DNA from: Dehalococcoidia bacterium
GTDB lineage: Bacteria > Chloroflexota > Dehalococcoidia > Tepidiformales > Tepidiformaceae
DNA: 33,250 nt
Assembly: GCA_007118095.1 (NCBI GenBank)
Contig: SKSF01000060.1
Location: 1 to 33,250 of the forward strand
Reading direction: 5' to 3'
A program made the position numbers and the translations under genes. The notes under the pieces are model-generated. The model made no database searches. It saw only the letters and a program-made list of their open reading frames with translations, and was not told where the DNA came from. This document shows positions 14,382 to 22,474 of this stretch, one piece after another. The stretch's first letter is position 1, and every line of letters begins with the position of its first letter.

Positions 14382-14860
14382 CCATCCCTCCCTCGGCGAT
14401 AGCTTAAGCGTACGGTGAAGAACGTGTCTTGACGACGGACGTTATGCGAAGGGGTACCAGGAGGCCAGAAGACGGGCCAGAGTGTGGAAAGGTACCGTGC
14501 CCACCGCCTCCGAAGCATGTGTACCACTGCCTGGTAACGCGGTGTCGAGTCCCGGCGGGACCGATCGAGGGGTCGTTGTGCCCTGTTACCAGCCTGTCAC
14601 CTGAATTTGCAGCCCGTTTACATGGGCACATTCATTGCTTAACTGCGGCTCCCTACGCTGTGTATCACGACAGCGGGATGAAGCTTCACGCCGAAGTGGA
14701 AGACCGCAGTGCCGGAGACATCCCACGCGACTGCTGGCCCGGTCCCTGGGATGCCACAGATACAGGCTTCTTCCTACCTCTCCCCCCAATCCCTGGTCAG
14801 AAGCCTGAAAAAGCCCGCCGAAAGGCGGGCTTCTTCGTGTTCTGCGCTTCGGTCCGTGCG
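14382..14860. other. Gene-free stretch between bactofilin and NuoG genes
   Basis: About 480 bases, likely holding the bactofilin promoter at the left end and the nuoG terminator (14811-14832) at the right. Frames open here on either strand lack family resemblance and good start sites. I saw no structured RNA. Confidence 0.5.
14811..14832 (-). terminator. Terminator of the NuoI-NuoG unit
   Basis: A 9-bp perfect stem (14811-14819 with 14824-14832) and tetraloop. On the minus strand it is followed by TTT and C. It lies 28 bases past the NuoG stop codon. Confidence 0.88.
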
Positions 14861-17317
14861 TCAGGCGGGTGTCAGTGCACCTGCCCGGACCCGCGGAAGG
14901 TTTCCATCGGCGTCGAGGAACTCGCTTACGATGCCACCCTGGAGCAGACTCGAGACGAAGACCGTCCCTTCCTTCACGCGCTCCGTAACGGTCGCCGGTG
15001 CTCGCACCACGGTAGTGCCGTCGGAAATTTCGATCTCGTCCTCGTCGTTGATGCCCAGCCGTTCGGCGTCTTCCTCGCTCACCTGGATGCGGTCGTAGCG
15101 GTGCAGCTTTTCCGCCTCCGGGTGGCGCAGCGCCGCGGCGTCGGCCGCGGTGTACAGATCGCGGCCTGTCACGATCTGCAGACCATCTCCGGTGCGGGCT
15201 GCCGCGGATACGGGCACCATCTTCGCCGTCCCGCTGCCCGGCACTTCGAGCCGCACGCCTTCGCCAACGAGCATGTCCCAGGCGGGCATGTACGCAGGGT
15301 TGGCTTTCGCAATCACCCCGAGCGCCGCATCAGGGTCGTCCGGTACTTGCAGGTCGAGGGCGCCCGCCAGCGCCTTGAGCGCGCCGAACAACGGCACCGC
15401 ATCGCCTTCTGGGAGAGTGGCCGGCGTTAGCACCTGGACGCGGAAGTCGCCCTGCGTGTACGTGCCGGCCGAAGCATAGGCACGCCCTTCTGCAATCGTC
15501 ACCGTCGCGGCCTTCGCTGTTTCGCTCAGGACGTTGTCGATGACGACAAGCGCGTTGAGGCGCTCCAGCGCCTCCGCCGCGCCCGGGATGTGCATTGTTG
15601 GATCTTCACGGATGACGAGGAGCCCGGACAGGTCGCTCAGCGCATTTGCCGTGGAGCTGTCGAGCAGCCCCGCATCGAGCAGACCGTAGGTGTTCACCTG
15701 CGGCGGCAGCACGATGAGGTGCTCTGACGCCTCCTGCCCGAAGAGCGCCGTCGCAACGTTTGCGGCGCCGCCCGCCATATCGGCCGACACGCGCGGGCTG
15801 ACCGGGTTCGGTGCGCACACGACAAAGGTCTCTTCGCGGGTGACACCATTGAGCTGTTCAACCGCCTGCTGGATGTCCGGGTCGTCGACGTTCTCCCCGT
15901 TCAGTGCGCGGGCCAGCAGATCCGCCGCCTGACCTTCCTCGCCGCCAGCCGGCCGGATCCACGTCGTCGCGAAGTCGACGAGTTCGCTGCGCAGGCTGCT
16001 GATGACGATGACCTGTGCATGCTGGTGTACTGCCGCATCCTTGATGCGGACGCTCATCACGTTGTGACTCTCTTCGATGTCGTCCTGCACGACCACGATG
16101 CCCTTGGCGGTTGGAATATTCGTCGCGTCCGTCGCCATCCGCCAGGTTCCAAGCCGCTCTTCCAGTGCCTCTTTCGCAGCCCGGACCACCGGCCCTTGCG
16201 ACGAGTCGGCCTTCGTGCCGAGCGCGTCGGCCGCAATCGTCTTCGCCAGGAGCGCTTCTTCGTTCGTGACGGTCTGGCCAACCAGCACGCCGACGGGCCC
16301 CTTCTGGGCCGCCGCCTTGAGTGCGGAGGCTGCCTGGGAGACGGCTTCGTCGATCGTTGCCGGGACCTGGATCGGCCCGCGCCTCACCTGGTGCTGCTGG
16401 AGCCGCTCGCGTGGCTTCAGCGAGTCGTAGTGATAGCGGCCGCGCACACAGATCTGGTCGCCACTGAAGGCGTTGCCGTCGCCGGGCCGCACGATGACGC
16501 CGCGGCCCTCGCGCGAGCCGAGCATGATGCTGCAGCCGACAGCGCAGGAATCGCACGTGGTGGATGTCCACTCGTCCGGCTTGGCCACCCACTTGTTGGG
16601 GTGCTCCATCAATGCGGCCGTGGGGCACACGTCGATGCAGGCACCGCTAAAGTCGCAGTTGCTCTCGTCGATTGCCCCGCCTGCGCCAAAGGCAATGCGT
16701 GTGTCCCAGCCTTTACCGCTTAGCGTGATGGCGCCCGTGTGCCGCTTCTCCTCGCATGCCCGCTGGCAGCGGGTGCAAATGATGCACATCTGCGGGTCGA
16801 ACTCCATGAACGGGTTCGCCCGGTCTGCCGGTGGATGCGGCATCGTATACCAGGAGCGTGTTTCGCCGACCCACGGTTCGTAGCCAGACATACCCACCAT
16901 TTCGCAGGTCGCCTGCAGCTCGCACCGGTAGTTCTTCGAACAGGTAAGGCACCGGTGCGTGACCACGTCGTCGCGGAGGCAGATATCCCCGGGGTGGCAA
17001 TGCTCGCGGCGATGGCACGTGAGGCAGCGGTCGCTGTGCGTCGCAAGGATCACGGAAAGGACGGCGCGCCGGGCTTCCTTCACCTCTTCCGTTGAGGTCT
17101 GGACCGACATGCCGTCCTGCACGACCGCGGTGCAGCTCAACTGCAGCCCGGGCGGCCCTTCGATATCCACAAGACAGGTCCGGCAGCCCGCGTAAGGCTT
17201 GAGACCATCGATGTAACAGAGGCTGGAGATGTAGAAACCGTTGTTCTTCAGCACCTCGACGAGAGGCGCGCCTTCCGGCGCCTCAATTGTCTGGCCATCT
17301 ACCGTTAGTGTTGCCAT
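14861..17317 (-). CDS. nuoG: NuoG-like NADH-quinone oxidoreductase subunit with tandem iron-sulfur module
   Basis: 818 residues. Ferredoxin-type [2Fe-2S] domain with C34, C45, C48 and C62. A cysteine-rich part follows, with two copies of RCLTC-x5-C-x5-C (97-113 and 122-138), the first preceded by H94 and the second by H121. One such site is the normal histidine-ligated cluster (N5). Next is a ferredoxin domain: C178, C181, C184, C188, then C221, S224, C227, C231. A cluster N7-like set follows at C255, C258, C262 and C290. The rest is the molybdopterin-oxidoreductase fold without an obvious metal ligand, as in NuoG. It passes electrons from NADH or ferredoxin towards quinone in complex I. Seven bases separate it from nuoI. 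Other complex I genes are not in the window. Confidence 0.88.
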   Translation of the reverse strand: MATLTVDGQTIEAPEGAPLVEVLKNNGFYISSLCYIDGLKPYAGCRTCLVDIEGPPGLQLSCTAVVQDGMSVQTSTEEVKEARRAVLSVILATHSDRCLTCHRREHCHPGDICLRDDVVTHRCLTCSKNYRCELQATCEMVGMSGYEPWVGETRSWYTMPHPPADRANPFMEFDPQMCIICTRCQRACEEKRHTGAITLSGKGWDTRIAFGAGGAIDESNCDFSGACIDVCPTAALMEHPNKWVAKPDEWTSTTCDSCAVGCSIMLGSREGRGVIVRPGDGNAFSGDQICVRGRYHYDSLKPRERLQQHQVRRGPIQVPATIDEAVSQAASALKAAAQKGPVGVLVGQTVTNEEALLAKTIAADALGTKADSSQGPVVRAAKEALEERLGTWRMATDATNIPTAKGIVVVQDDIEESHNVMSVRIKDAAVHQHAQVIVISSLRSELVDFATTWIRPAGGEEGQAADLLARALNGENVDDPDIQQAVEQLNGVTREETFVVCAPNPVSPRVSADMAGGAANVATALFGQEASEHLIVLPPQVNTYGLLDAGLLDSSTANALSDLSGLLVIREDPTMHIPGAAEALERLNALVVIDNVLSETAKAATVTIAEGRAYASAGTYTQGDFRVQVLTPATLPEGDAVPLFGALKALAGALDLQVPDDPDAALGVIAKANPAYMPAWDMLVGEGVRLEVPGSGTAKMVPVSAAARTGDGLQIVTGRDLYTAADAAALRHPEAEKLHRYDRIQVSEEDAERLGINDEDEIEISDGTTVVRAPATVTERVKEGTVFVSSLLQGGIVSEFLDADGNLPRVRAGALTPA

Positions 17318-17324
17318 GCCATTC

Positions 17325-17798
17325 CTAGAGTCGATGGAAATCTGCGTCCGGGTCGGGCGCCTTCATCCCGTTCGGGTAAGTGTTGTCGTTCTTCTCGAGG
17401 AACTTCTTCGCTTCCTCGGTCAGCTTGTGTTTATCGCGGTACATCTCGTCGAAGACGTACACGGCGTCGTCCATCGGGCCACCCGGCTGAATGGCCTCGT
17501 ACGGGCAGGCTTCGGTACAGAGCCCACAATACATGCACACACGGAAGTCGATCTCGTAGCGGTCGACGTTCCGGCGGCCTTCGCCGTCCTGGCTGGTGGC
17601 GACCAGGATGCAACCGTCGGGGCACGCCTGCGCGCAGGTGCTGCAGCCGGTGCAGCGCTCTTCGAACCAGAGCAGGTTGGTCCGCGCGTTCACTTTGATC
17701 GGCCGCGTCTGCTCGGGATACTCAAACGTGGCGACAGGGCGAAACATCTGGCGGAGCGTGAGCCCCATCCCTTTCGCGATGCCCTTGCCGTAAGCCAT
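17325..17798 (-). CDS. nuoI: NuoI-like ferredoxin subunit of complex I
   Basis: 157 residues. Two canonical 4Fe-4S motifs, C49-x2-C52-x2-C55-x3-C59-P and C88-x2-C91-x2-C94-x3-C98-P, with the NuoI-type start (GLTLRQMFRPVATFEYPEQ) and end. It carries clusters N6a and N6b on the peripheral arm between NuoG and the quinone site. The next gene is nuoG, so the two are one unit. No membrane subunit gene is near. A TAGACT box lies 47 bases upstream of the ATG. The N-terminus is plausible and length is near that of the family (150-180). Confidence 0.9.
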   Translation of the reverse strand: MAYGKGIAKGMGLTLRQMFRPVATFEYPEQTRPIKVNARTNLLWFEERCTGCSTCAQACPDGCILVATSQDGEGRRNVDRYEIDFRVCMYCGLCTEACPYEAIQPGGPMDDAVYVFDEMYRDKHKLTEEAKKFLEKNDNTYPNGMKAPDPDADFHRL

Positions 17799-17845
17799 AA
17801 AAACGCCCCTTTATCGCGAAAATCCCCGCGTCGCGTTGTGTGTCC

Positions 17846-17851
17846 AGTCTA
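17846..17851 (-). promoter_or_regulatory. Candidate -10 box (TAGACT) of the nuoI-nuoG unit
   Basis: TAGACT on the minus strand, 47 bases before the nuoI ATG, in the 87-base gap after the MFS gene. A TTGGCG lies 19 bases upstream, slightly too far for a typical spacer. Confidence 0.42.
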
Positions 17852-17885
17852 CCAAAGCGGGAGATCGTGACGCCAATCACGAATG

Positions 17886-19124
17886 TTACGCCACCGGGCT
17901 TGCCTCCGCCTCCGAGGGCTGTTCCTCTCGCAGTCGTGATTCGTCCACAAACAGCGCGTAGGCAAGGATGGATGCCGCCGCCAGTATCGCTGCCGCGGGC
18001 CCGAGCCCCGTATAGCCCCACACCGTCAGCACGAGCCCGCCAAGGGCCGACCCGGCTACGATGCCAAACTGCTGGCACGACGCGTTCAGCGCCATCACGG
18101 TCCCCCGGAAGCGTGGCGACATTTCCGTCATGATGGCCTGTTGCGTCGTGAAGCGTGCGCCGCCAGCGCTCGCAAACAGCAACAACATGCCGGTTGCGAT
18201 CGGCAATGTCCCCACGACGGTCGTTTCGAGCGCCATGAGTCCCCCGCACATCGCCGTCGACGCAAGGATGATGGGCCGCTTCCCCGTCCGGTCGCTCAAC
18301 CGCCCTCCAAAGTTGCTGCCTGCCAAGACCCCAACCCCCATGACCATCGTCACGCCACCGAGTGCCCACGTTGCCAGCCCGTAGACTTCGTGGAAGTACG
18401 CTCCCATATACGTGATGAACACGAACCAGTACGTGGTCGCCAGGAAGTTTGAGGCCAGCGCCGCGAGTGTCGGCACGTTCGATACCACCGAGCGGATGGC
18501 TCCTAGGCCGCCGACCGCGGGGGTCTCGCGCTCCGGGTCCGGCGGGAGGCGCCGGAAGAGCAGCCAGGTAAACACCAGGCAGAGCAGGCCGATGAAGACA
18601 AACGTCAACCGCCAGCTCAGCACGCCGCTCAGGAATGCGCCGACCGGGACGCCCAGGATGCTCGCGCCCGTGTTCGCTGTCACCACCCACGACATCGCGC
18701 GTCCGCGTTCGTGGTAGGCGAAGTAGTCGCCGACAGCCGCAAAGACCGCCGGTATCAGGCAGGCGACGCCAAGGCCGGCCAGCACCCTGCTCGCCATGAG
18801 CGTGTAATAGTCGGGCGCCACCGCGGACAGCATGGTGGCGCCCGTGAGCAGCGCCATGCCCCATGTCACGATCGGCTTGCGCCCGATGCGGTCGATGAGC
18901 GGGCCCGAGAAGATGGCCGCTAACCCGCCGGCGACCGCATAGGCGGTGACCAGGAGCCCGCCAACTGCCACGCGCACGCCGAGGTCCTCCGAAATGTCCG
19001 GCAGGATCGGCGAGATGATCAGGTTGTTGAAGACGACGGCGAACGAGGCGACGCAGAGCAGCGCAAGAACCAGGGTACGCTGTGACGTTTGCAGTCCCGT
19101 CACCGGCACTGCCTCGTTATACAT
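17886..19124 (-). CDS. MFS transporter (DHA1-like efflux pump)
   Basis: 412 residues with a twelve-helix hydrophobic pattern. MFS motif A is present between helices 2 and 3 (GPLIDRIGRKPIVTWG). The RVLAGLGVACLIPAVFAAVGDYF segment forms helix 4, and GGRLSDRTGKRPIILAS is the repeat in the second half. A soluble loop separates the halves (RRLPPDPERETPAVGG). It would export small molecules by proton antiport; the substrate is unknown. It follows a small basic protein by 30 bases and is probably co-transcribed with it. The C-terminal tail is glutamate-rich. Nothing links it to the complex I genes next door besides position. Confidence 0.9.
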   Translation of the reverse strand: MYNEAVPVTGLQTSQRTLVLALLCVASFAVVFNNLIISPILPDISEDLGVRVAVGGLLVTAYAVAGGLAAIFSGPLIDRIGRKPIVTWGMALLTGATMLSAVAPDYYTLMASRVLAGLGVACLIPAVFAAVGDYFAYHERGRAMSWVVTANTGASILGVPVGAFLSGVLSWRLTFVFIGLLCLVFTWLLFRRLPPDPERETPAVGGLGAIRSVVSNVPTLAALASNFLATTYWFVFITYMGAYFHEVYGLATWALGGVTMVMGVGVLAGSNFGGRLSDRTGKRPIILASTAMCGGLMALETTVVGTLPIATGMLLLFASAGGARFTTQQAIMTEMSPRFRGTVMALNASCQQFGIVAGSALGGLVLTVWGYTGLGPAAAILAAASILAYALFVDESRLREEQPSEAEASPVA

Positions 19125-19154
19125 CCTTGCCCGGGTCGTGCGGCGCTCACCTGG

Positions 19155-19598
19155 TCAGTCGCGGGCCTTCCGCTTCCACACGCGGCGCACGATCAACGTT
19201 TCGCTGATCATCTCGCCTTCATCCACGGCCGGGTCGCTATCCTGCTTCGACTTCCGCTTTAGCTTGTGCTTCTCTTTTTCCTTGCTTTTCCGGGACGAAG
19301 CAGCCCGCACGGCCTGCGTCCCGATGCCTTCCGCGGCCGACTTGCCCGCCCGGTAGGCCAGGTAGCGGCTTGCGAGCCCGATGCCCATCTGGATAGCGGC
19401 GCCCGCGGCAACGGCCACGGCGGCCTTTGTCACAGGCGCGGGGAGCCCCGGGCGCCGACGTTCCTGCAACTGGCCTGGCTGTTCGCGGGTCGCGGGAGAT
19501 GTCTCATGGATGATGATGACATGCTGGTCCGCAGGTTCGTCAGCATGGTCGTCGTGGGAGCGGTTGGGGTCGTCGGGGTGTGCGGCCTCATTTGCCAT
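19155..19598 (-). CDS. Small basic protein with central alanine/glycine-rich segment
   Basis: 147 residues from ATG 19598. An acidic, histidine-rich start (EAAHPDDPNRSHDDHADEPA) and a proline-rich stretch precede a weakly hydrophobic segment (about 58-80: KAAVAVAAGAAIQMGIGLAS). Then comes a very lysine-rich tail (SRKSKEKEKHKLKRKSKQ) and ETLIVRRVWKRK. It could be a single-pass membrane-associated or nucleic-acid-binding protein; no family is recognised. A TATACT -10 box ends seven bases before the ATG, so the message may be leaderless; GTG 19604 is the alternative start. The MFS gene follows after 30 bases. Confidence 0.55.
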   Translation of the reverse strand: MANEAAHPDDPNRSHDDHADEPADQHVIIIHETSPATREQPGQLQERRRPGLPAPVTKAAVAVAAGAAIQMGIGLASRYLAYRAGKSAAEGIGTQAVRAASSRKSKEKEKHKLKRKSKQDSDPAVDEGEMISETLIVRRVWKRKARD

Positions 19599-19604
19599 TC
19601 GCAC

Positions 19605-19610
19605 AGTATA
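19605..19610 (-). promoter_or_regulatory. -10 box (TATACT) just before a start codon
   Basis: TATACT, five of six consensus bases, ends seven bases before ATG 19598. A normal start site would fall on or next to the A of this ATG. No good -35 is evident. Confidence 0.42.
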
Positions 19611-19632
19611 GGCGCCTTGACAACTGCGGGCC

Positions 19633-20415
19633 TCAACGAGGTTTGGCCCCGGTTACCGCGGACTCGACCTCGTCTGTGAGGTCGAGCGGCCCGGGCGGCG
19701 GGACATTGAGCCTCCCCTCGGCGATCGCCCGTAGCGTCTCCACCAGGAACGGCCGTTCCCGCGCGACGCCACGGGCCCGGATATCCGCGTACAGGGGCGA
19801 CTGTTCATCGCCGGGCGTCTCTGCATATCGCTCCCACAATTCCGCGTTCGCTTCGTCGCGGATCGCATACCGGCAGAAGCTCACGACCGGGCCTCGGTCC
19901 ACTTCGCCCGTTACCAGGTTCACCATGCAGCCCGACTCGGTGGCGCGCCTCTCAATGAGCTGCGCGATGACCTGCTGGTAGGTTCCTACTGGCCCGTCTG
20001 GCAACGCCGGGTGGTCGTTAAGGAACGGGAAGCGTTCGAACAGCGCCGGGGTCGCGATCAGCATGTAGCCGAACATCACACCCAGCGAAAAATCGTAAGC
20101 GGCGAGCTGCTCGGCAGCGAGGTTGTCATAGTCATGGCGCCACTGCGGGAGCGGGTCCCCTGGCCGTGAGCGCTGTCCCCCAACCGATTTCCGGTATCGC
20201 ACTGATGAGAACGCCTCGACCGGGACCCCGCGGCCCCGCGCCAGCGCGATGAGCTGGTCCGTCGCCTCTGATTCACCTTCGTCCCGGTTGACGAACACGA
20301 CCGCCGGTTCGACCGGCAGTCCCGCATCTATTGCCTGGAACAGGTACTCGAGCGCCCCATAGGAGCCCGGGCCGCGGCCCGTCGTGAGCCACGCGATACG
20401 CAACGGCTCAGGCAT
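19633..20415 (-). CDS. Formyltransferase-family protein (PurN/Fmt-like fold)
   Basis: 260 residues from ATG 20415, which overlaps the end of xseB by 8 bases (ATGCCTGA). N133 and H135 (FLNDHPALPDG) and D173 (VTGEVDRGP) match the Asn-His-Asp triad of glycinamide-ribonucleotide and methionyl-tRNA formyltransferases, with spacing like PurN. The N-terminal part has a nucleotide-fold start (LRIAWLTTGRGPGSYGALEYL). Length and the C-terminus differ from both PurN (about 200) and Fmt (about 310), so I do not assign a substrate. It would transfer a formyl group from 10-formyl-tetrahydrofolate. It is the last gene of the operon. Confidence 0.78.
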   Translation of the reverse strand: MPEPLRIAWLTTGRGPGSYGALEYLFQAIDAGLPVEPAVVFVNRDEGESEATDQLIALARGRGVPVEAFSSVRYRKSVGGQRSRPGDPLPQWRHDYDNLAAEQLAAYDFSLGVMFGYMLIATPALFERFPFLNDHPALPDGPVGTYQQVIAQLIERRATESGCMVNLVTGEVDRGPVVSFCRYAIRDEANAELWERYAETPGDEQSPLYADIRARGVARERPFLVETLRAIAEGRLNVPPPGPLDLTDEVESAVTGAKPR

Positions 20416-20692
20416 CGTCGTCGTATGCCGTGCCTTCGAATTCGGGGTCGTAGAGGGCCTGTTCTTCTTCCACGGCCGGTTCACGCTCGCCCAGCTTCGT
20501 GTCGAGTTCGCGCACCCGGAGCTCGGCCTTGTCCAGTAGCGCGCGCAGTTTGAGCGCGATGTCGGCGCCTTCTTCGTAGGTCTTCACCGACTCTTCAAGC
20601 GTGAGCCCGCCCTCTTCGAGCTGGCGCGCCTTTTCTTCGAGCGTCGCGTAGAGCACCTCAAAACTCTCCCCGTTCTCGGCCTTCTCTCCCAT
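20408..20692 (-). CDS. xseB: Exodeoxyribonuclease VII small subunit
   Basis: 94 residues: SFEVLYATLEEKARQLEEGG (11-30), LTLEESVKTYEEGADIALKL and then a coiled-coil-like helix, typical of XseB. It binds XseA to form the exonuclease VII complex that degrades single-stranded DNA. The start overlaps the xseA stop by one base (TGATG). The acidic tail (about 72-94) is longer than in many members. Confidence 0.92.
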   Translation of the reverse strand: MGEKAENGESFEVLYATLEEKARQLEEGGLTLEESVKTYEEGADIALKLRALLDKAELRVRELDTKLGEREPAVEEEQALYDPEFEGTAYDDDA

Positions 20693-21870
20693 CAGCTCAC
20701 CTCGGTTGTGAAGGCGCCGTCTTTCACCGCGACCATCAGCCGCATGCCAGCCTTCACCTGCTTTGTACTCTGCACGACCTTGCGCCGCTCGGCTTCCTGG
20801 ACGATGGCGTACCCACGGTCGAGCGTGGCGAAGGGGCTTAGCGCCCGCAGCCGGTTTTCCATGTTCTCCACGCCGGTGGCGTTGCGTTCGACTTTTGTCT
20901 TCAGCGCCTGTCGCATCGTCCGAACCATGCGCTCGGTGTCTTCAGCGAGGTGTCGGGGGTCGGGAAGGTGCCGGCGCATGTGCGTCATCCGCGCGTCCAC
21001 GTCTTCCCGCCACTCCCGGACGACGCGGCGTGTCCCCAGGGTCATCGCCCGCTCGCAGCGCCCGATGTTCACCAGGATGTCGCGCAGGTTCGGCGTCGCC
21101 CGCTCTGCAGCTGCGCTGGGTGTCGGCGCGTGCACGTCTGCGACATAATCTGCAATGGACACGTCCGTATCGTGTCCTACCCCGCTGATGACCGGCGTCG
21201 GGAAGGCGAAAACAGCCCGCGCAACGGCCTCGTCGTTGAACGCCGCCAGGTCCTCGGCGCTGCCGCCTCCGCGCCCGACGATCAGCACGTCCAGGTCCGG
21301 CTCGCGGCCGATCGCTTCGATGGCCTTCACGATACTGGCTGGCGCCTGGTCTCCCTGCACAATCGTCGGCGCTAACACCAGCTCGGCGAGCGGCCAGCGG
21401 TGCGTGAGCACGTTGCGAATATCCTGGAGCGCGGCGCCAGTAGGCGATGTCACGACGCCGATCTTGCGCGGGTACGGGGGCAGTGGCCGCTTCCGCCCGA
21501 TGTCGAACAGGCCCTCTTTTTCGAGCCGCTCCCGGAGCTCCTCGAACTGCGCCGCCATGATGCCGACACCTTCGGGCCGCACGAAGTCACAGATGAACTG
21601 CAGCTCCCCGCGCGGTTCGTAGATCGACACGCGCCCGTGCACAAAAATACGGTCGCCGTTGTTGATTTCGACGCCCCGGTCGTCGCCGCGGAACAGCACC
21701 ATCCGGAGTCCCGCGCGGTCGTCCCGCAACGTGAAGTACTGGTGCCCCGCCGACGAACGGCTGTAGTTGGAGACCTCGCCAACTGCCCAGACGTTGGACA
21801 GCGCTTCGCTCGCCTCCACCCATTCACGGATGACGCGAACAAGGACACCAACCGGGATGAGATCGTTCAT
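20692..21870 (-). CDS. xseA: Exodeoxyribonuclease VII large subunit
   Basis: 392 residues, shorter than the E. coli protein (about 456), mostly in the C-terminal coiled coil. An N-terminal OB fold (1-100: WAVGEVSNYSRSSAGHQYFT) precedes the catalytic region with PRKIGVVTSPTGAALQDI, VGRGGGSAEDLAAFNDE and SGVGHDTDVSIADYVAD followed by APTPSAAAE. It cuts single-stranded DNA from both ends to short oligonucleotides in repair and recombination. It directly precedes xseB; efp lies 43 bases upstream. Confidence 0.95.
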   Translation of the reverse strand: MNDLIPVGVLVRVIREWVEASEALSNVWAVGEVSNYSRSSAGHQYFTLRDDRAGLRMVLFRGDDRGVEINNGDRIFVHGRVSIYEPRGELQFICDFVRPEGVGIMAAQFEELRERLEKEGLFDIGRKRPLPPYPRKIGVVTSPTGAALQDIRNVLTHRWPLAELVLAPTIVQGDQAPASIVKAIEAIGREPDLDVLIVGRGGGSAEDLAAFNDEAVARAVFAFPTPVISGVGHDTDVSIADYVADVHAPTPSAAAERATPNLRDILVNIGRCERAMTLGTRRVVREWREDVDARMTHMRRHLPDPRHLAEDTERMVRTMRQALKTKVERNATGVENMENRLRALSPFATLDRGYAIVQEAERRKVVQSTKQVKAGMRLMVAVKDGAFTTEVS

Positions 21871-21913
21871 CGGCTGCTGCCGCCTCGTTGTGGTGCGGGC
21901 CGGGCCGGCCGCA

Positions 21914-22474
21914 CTAGCTCACGCGTTCGGTGTATTGCCCGCTGTCCGTGTTCACGCGGATGACGGAACCTTCTTCGATGAACAGCGGCACGTTCACCAC
22001 GAGTCCCGTTTCGAGCGTGGCGGGCTTCGTGCCGCCCTGGGCCGTGTCGCCCTTGAAGCCCGGATCCGTCTGCGTAACCTGCAGCTCGACCGTGATGGGC
22101 AATTCAACGCCGATGACTTCGTCCCCGTAGAGGATCAGCTCGCAGACCTCGTTCTCCTTCAGGAACTTCTCGCCATCGCCCACGGTCTCCGCCGGCACCG
22201 GGATCTGGTCGAAGGTCTCCGTGTTCATGAAGGTCAGGAACTGGTCGTCCCGGTACAGGTACTGCATTGGCCGGCGTTCAACGCGCGCCCGGTTGAACTT
22301 CGTGCCCGCCTGGAACGTCTGCTCGGTTATGGCGCCGGTGCGCACGTCGCGGAACTTGATGCGTACCTGCGCCGAGCCGCGTCCCACCTTGATGTGGCTG
22401 TAGTCCATGACGGAGAGCAGCTTGCCATCCTGCTCAATCGTCGCGCCTTTCTTCAGGTCACCCGTCGAAATCAC
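21914..22474 (-). CDS. efp: Translation elongation factor P
   Basis: 186 residues, GTG start. KOW/EF-P N-terminal domain (1-63) followed by two OB-like domains; the C-terminal signature GGTKPATLETGLVVNVPLFI is clear. EF-P relieves ribosome stalling at proline runs. The tip loop reads HIKVGRGSAQVR, so the residue at the usual modified lysine is Arg-32. In bacteria with Arg the modification is rhamnosylation by EarP, but no earP gene is in the window. It overlaps the end of pepP by a GTGA join, and xseA follows. Confidence 0.95.
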   Translation of the reverse strand: MISTGDLKKGATIEQDGKLLSVMDYSHIKVGRGSAQVRIKFRDVRTGAITEQTFQAGTKFNRARVERRPMQYLYRDDQFLTFMNTETFDQIPVPAETVGDGEKFLKENEVCELILYGDEVIGVELPITVELQVTQTDPGFKGDTAQGGTKPATLETGLVVNVPLFIEEGSVIRVNTDSGQYTERVS

